Below are positions 6,406-7,450 of a stretch of 7,450 nucleotides of DNA, piece after piece. The notes under the pieces were generated by a model. The model was not told the DNA's origin. It saw only the letters and a program-made list of their open reading frames with translations, and searched no databases. A program made the position numbers and the translations under genes. This DNA is from Deltaproteobacteria bacterium (GTDB lineage Bacteria; Myxococcota_A; UBA9042; DTJE01). The stretch covers positions 3,702 to 11,151 of the forward strand of contig JAADHL010000337.1 of assembly GCA_013151875.1 (NCBI GenBank), in the 5' to 3' direction. The stretch's first letter is position 1. Each line of letters starts with the position of its first letter.

Positions 6406-6412
6406 TCCTCTC
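6406..6412 (-). promoter_or_regulatory. secE ribosome binding site, directly after tRNA 3' end
   Basis: GAGAGGA lies five bases before the TTG start and one base after the encoded CCA of tRNA-Trp. It decides the TTG start. If the tRNA is cut out of a joint transcript, this site would sit at the very 5' end of the secE mRNA. Confidence 0.7.
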
Positions 6413-6413
6413 T

Positions 6414-6489
6414 TGGCAGGGCAGGAGGGATTCGAACCCCCAACATGCGGTTTTGGAGACCGCCGCTCTACCATTAGAGCTACTGCCCT
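6414..6489 (-). tRNA. trnW: tRNA-Trp (anticodon CCA)
   Basis: The 76-nt gene folds as a complete cloverleaf. The acceptor stem AGGGCAG/CTGCCCT (6483-6489 with 6418-6424) has seven pairs. The discriminator is G at 6417, as expected for bacterial tRNA-Trp, and the 3' CCA is encoded at 6414-6416. The anticodon arm GCGGT-CTCCAAA-ACCGC places the anticodon CCA at 6454-6456. The T arm contains GGTTCGAATCC. It lies 14 nt after rpmG and 13 nt before secE, so it is probably cut from a joint transcript. This position before secE-nusG is common in several bacterial groups, including deltaproteobacteria. Confidence 0.97.
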
Positions 6490-6503
6490 TTTGCGCCGCC
6501 TGT

Positions 6504-6686
6504 TCACTTTACTTCCTTGTGAACGGTATGACGGCGTTCAAACCTGCAGTATTTCTTCAACTCAAGCCGAGCGGTGTTGTTGCGCTTGTTCTTGGTCGTG
6601 GAATAGCGCGAGACACCGGGGGTATCGCTTTTGCGGCAGGTCTGACATTCCAGATGAATGACGACTCTGTTTTCCTTCTTTGCCAT
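6504..6686 (-). CDS. rpmG: 50S ribosomal protein bL33
   Basis: bL33 is a small protein of the large subunit near the E site. The 60 residues carry the family core YSTTKNKRNNTARLELKKY (28-46) and the end HTVHKEVK. Zinc-binding versions of bL33 have two CxxC pairs, and versions without zinc have none. Here the first pair is intact (C14, C17), but the second is C47-R-F-E50, with Glu in place of the last Cys. The segment between residues 18 and 28 is also longer than in the usual 49-51-residue CxxC form and recalls the SRY-TTKN form seen in Bacteroidetes-type bL33. Start ATG at 6686 has GAGGT nine bases upstream. The stop is TGA. It follows tuf by 101 nt. Confidence 0.95.
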   Translation of the reverse strand: MAKKENRVVIHLECQTCRKSDTPGVSRYSTTKNKRNNTARLELKKYCRFERRHTVHKEVK

Positions 6687-6787
6687 GTTTGAACTACCTC
6701 AGACCGTGGCCTGGTCAAGGGTGCAACGACGCTTGGGGCACAGCAACCTGTCCTGCGGGAAGATTACATCCCGCGCGCCTCTCCCTT
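6687..6787 (-). other. tuf-rpmG spacer with a hairpin
   Basis: No gene is visible in these 101 nt. Just after the tuf stop, GCGGGA (6769-6774) pairs with TCCCGC (6755-6760) around an 8-nt loop. No T run follows, so it is a weak terminator candidate at best; processing or partial read-through is possible. I see no promoter with both elements matching the housekeeping consensus, so rpmG and the genes after it may be transcribed with tuf. Confidence 0.4.
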
Positions 6788-7450
6788 CTACTCGATGATC
6801 TTGTCCACCACGCCCTGGCCCACGGTACGACCGCCCTCGCGGATGGCGAAGCGAAGCCCCTGTTCCATGGCGACGGCGGAGATCAATTCTACAGTGATCT
6901 CGGTCCGGTCACCGGGCATGGCCATCTCGGTGCCCTCGGCCAGATTGGCGACGCCCGTAACATCCGTGGTCCGGACGTAGAACTGGGGACGGTAGCCGTC
7001 GAAGAACGGGGTATGACGTCCGCCTTCCTCCTTCGTGAGGATGTACACGCTGGAGGTGAACTTCTTATGGGGCGTGATCGAGCCCGGTTTGGCCAGCACC
7101 TGGCCACGGTAGATCTCGTCCCTCTTGATTCCGCGCAAAAGGCAACCTACGTTGTCGCCGGCGATTCCCTCATCGAGGGTCTTGCGGAACATTTCGACAC
7201 CGGTGACGACCACCTTGCGGGTAGGTTCGAAGCCGACGATCTCGACCTCGTCGCCCGTGTTGACCTTGCCGCGCTCGATACGGCCGGTGGCCACTGTGCC
7301 GCGCCCGGAGATGGAGAACACGTCCTCCACGGGCATCAGGAACGGCTTGTCCGTATCGCGAACCGGCGTCGGGATGTAGTTGTCGACCGCTTCCATCAGC
7401 TTGAGGATGCATTCGGCTTCGGGGCCGTCGGGCTCGCCCTCGAGGGCCTT
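6788..7450 (-). CDS. tuf: elongation factor Tu (5' part cut by window edge)
   Basis: EF-Tu carries aminoacyl-tRNA to the ribosome as a GTP complex. The window shows the last 220 residues, about 177 to 396 of the usual length, so the GTP-binding G1-G4 motifs are outside. Visible are the end of the G domain (KALEGEPDG), domain 2 with DKPFLMPVEDVFSISGRGT and GVEMFRK, and domain 3 with EEGGRHTPFFDGYRPQFYV and the closing GLRFAIREGGRTVG. The residues matching E. coli G316, Q329 and A375, which set kirromycin sensitivity, are unchanged. The stop is TAG. The frame is open to 7450, and the Met at 7396 is internal, not a start. Confidence 0.98.
   Translation of the reverse strand, partial: KALEGEPDGPEAECILKLMEAVDNYIPTPVRDTDKPFLMPVEDVFSISGRGTVATGRIERGKVNTGDEVEIVGFEPTRKVVVTGVEMFRKTLDEGIAGDNVGCLLRGIKRDEIYRGQVLAKPGSITPHKKFTSSVYILTKEEGGRHTPFFDGYRPQFYVRTTDVTGVANLAEGTEMAMPGDRTEITVELISAVAMEQGLRFAIREGGRTVGQGVVDKIIE

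Noticed and set aside
6687..6730. Possible promoter for rpmG: TTGACC with AGTTCA 17 nt later on the minus strand.
   Set aside because: The second element matches the -10 consensus poorly and would place the start almost at the rpmG ATG, leaving no leader for its ribosome binding site.
6755..6774. Hairpin after tuf as an intrinsic terminator.
   Set aside because: The stem is only 6 bp and is followed by AGGACAGG in the RNA sense, with no T run.
1..7450. A hidden novel system (mobile element, defence locus, biosynthetic genes).
   Set aside because: Every stretch is assigned to core translation, transcription or export genes in a well-known order, with spacers of 175 nt or less. No unassigned gene remains.

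Overview
This window is one core translation and transcription locus. Every gene lies on the minus strand, so transcription runs from high to low coordinates: tuf (3' half) - rpmG - tRNA-Trp - secE - nusG - rplK - rplA - rplJ - rplL - rpoB (5' two thirds). Both ends cut through genes: EF-Tu lacks its N-terminal half at 7450 and RpoB lacks its C-terminal third at 1.

The gene order, the GC-rich codon use and the proteins (especially the RpoB N-terminus, the lineage insert in its lobe, and EF-Tu domain 2) look most like a deltaproteobacterium in the old sense (Desulfobacterota, Myxococcota and relatives) or a neighbouring uncultured phylum. The bL33 protein looks less typical of that group, so the placement is tentative.

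Layout. 6788-7450 is the end of EF-Tu. 6687-6787 is a 101-nt spacer with one hairpin and no convincing promoter. 6504-6686 is rpmG, 6414-6489 is tRNA-Trp with encoded CCA, and 6023-6400 is secE, starting at TTG with its ribosome binding site pressed against the tRNA 3' end. nusG, rplK and rplA follow with gaps of 12-35 nt. 4133-4284 is a 152-nt leader that folds like the L10 leader, the autoregulatory site bound by L10-L12. rplJ and rplL are separated by 55 nt carrying a 7-bp hairpin just ahead of the rplL ribosome binding site. 2979-3153 is a structured 175-nt spacer before rpoB.

The products act together. EF-Tu delivers aminoacyl-tRNA to the stalk and factor-binding region built by L11, L10 and L12. 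NusG links RNA polymerase (RpoB) to the ribosome or to Rho. SecE is part of the export channel. I found no mobile element, CRISPR array, toxin, phage gene or novel multi-gene system. The points worth a second look are small changes in otherwise standard genes: Asn in place of the rifampicin-pocket His (E. coli 526) in RpoB, a bL33 zinc site with three Cys and one Glu, a one-residue insertion in the L12 factor-binding loop, a 24-nt tandem duplication carrying a stop codon plus Shine-Dalgarno at rplK-rplA, the tRNA-secE junction, and stop codons that are TAG or TGA but never TAA.
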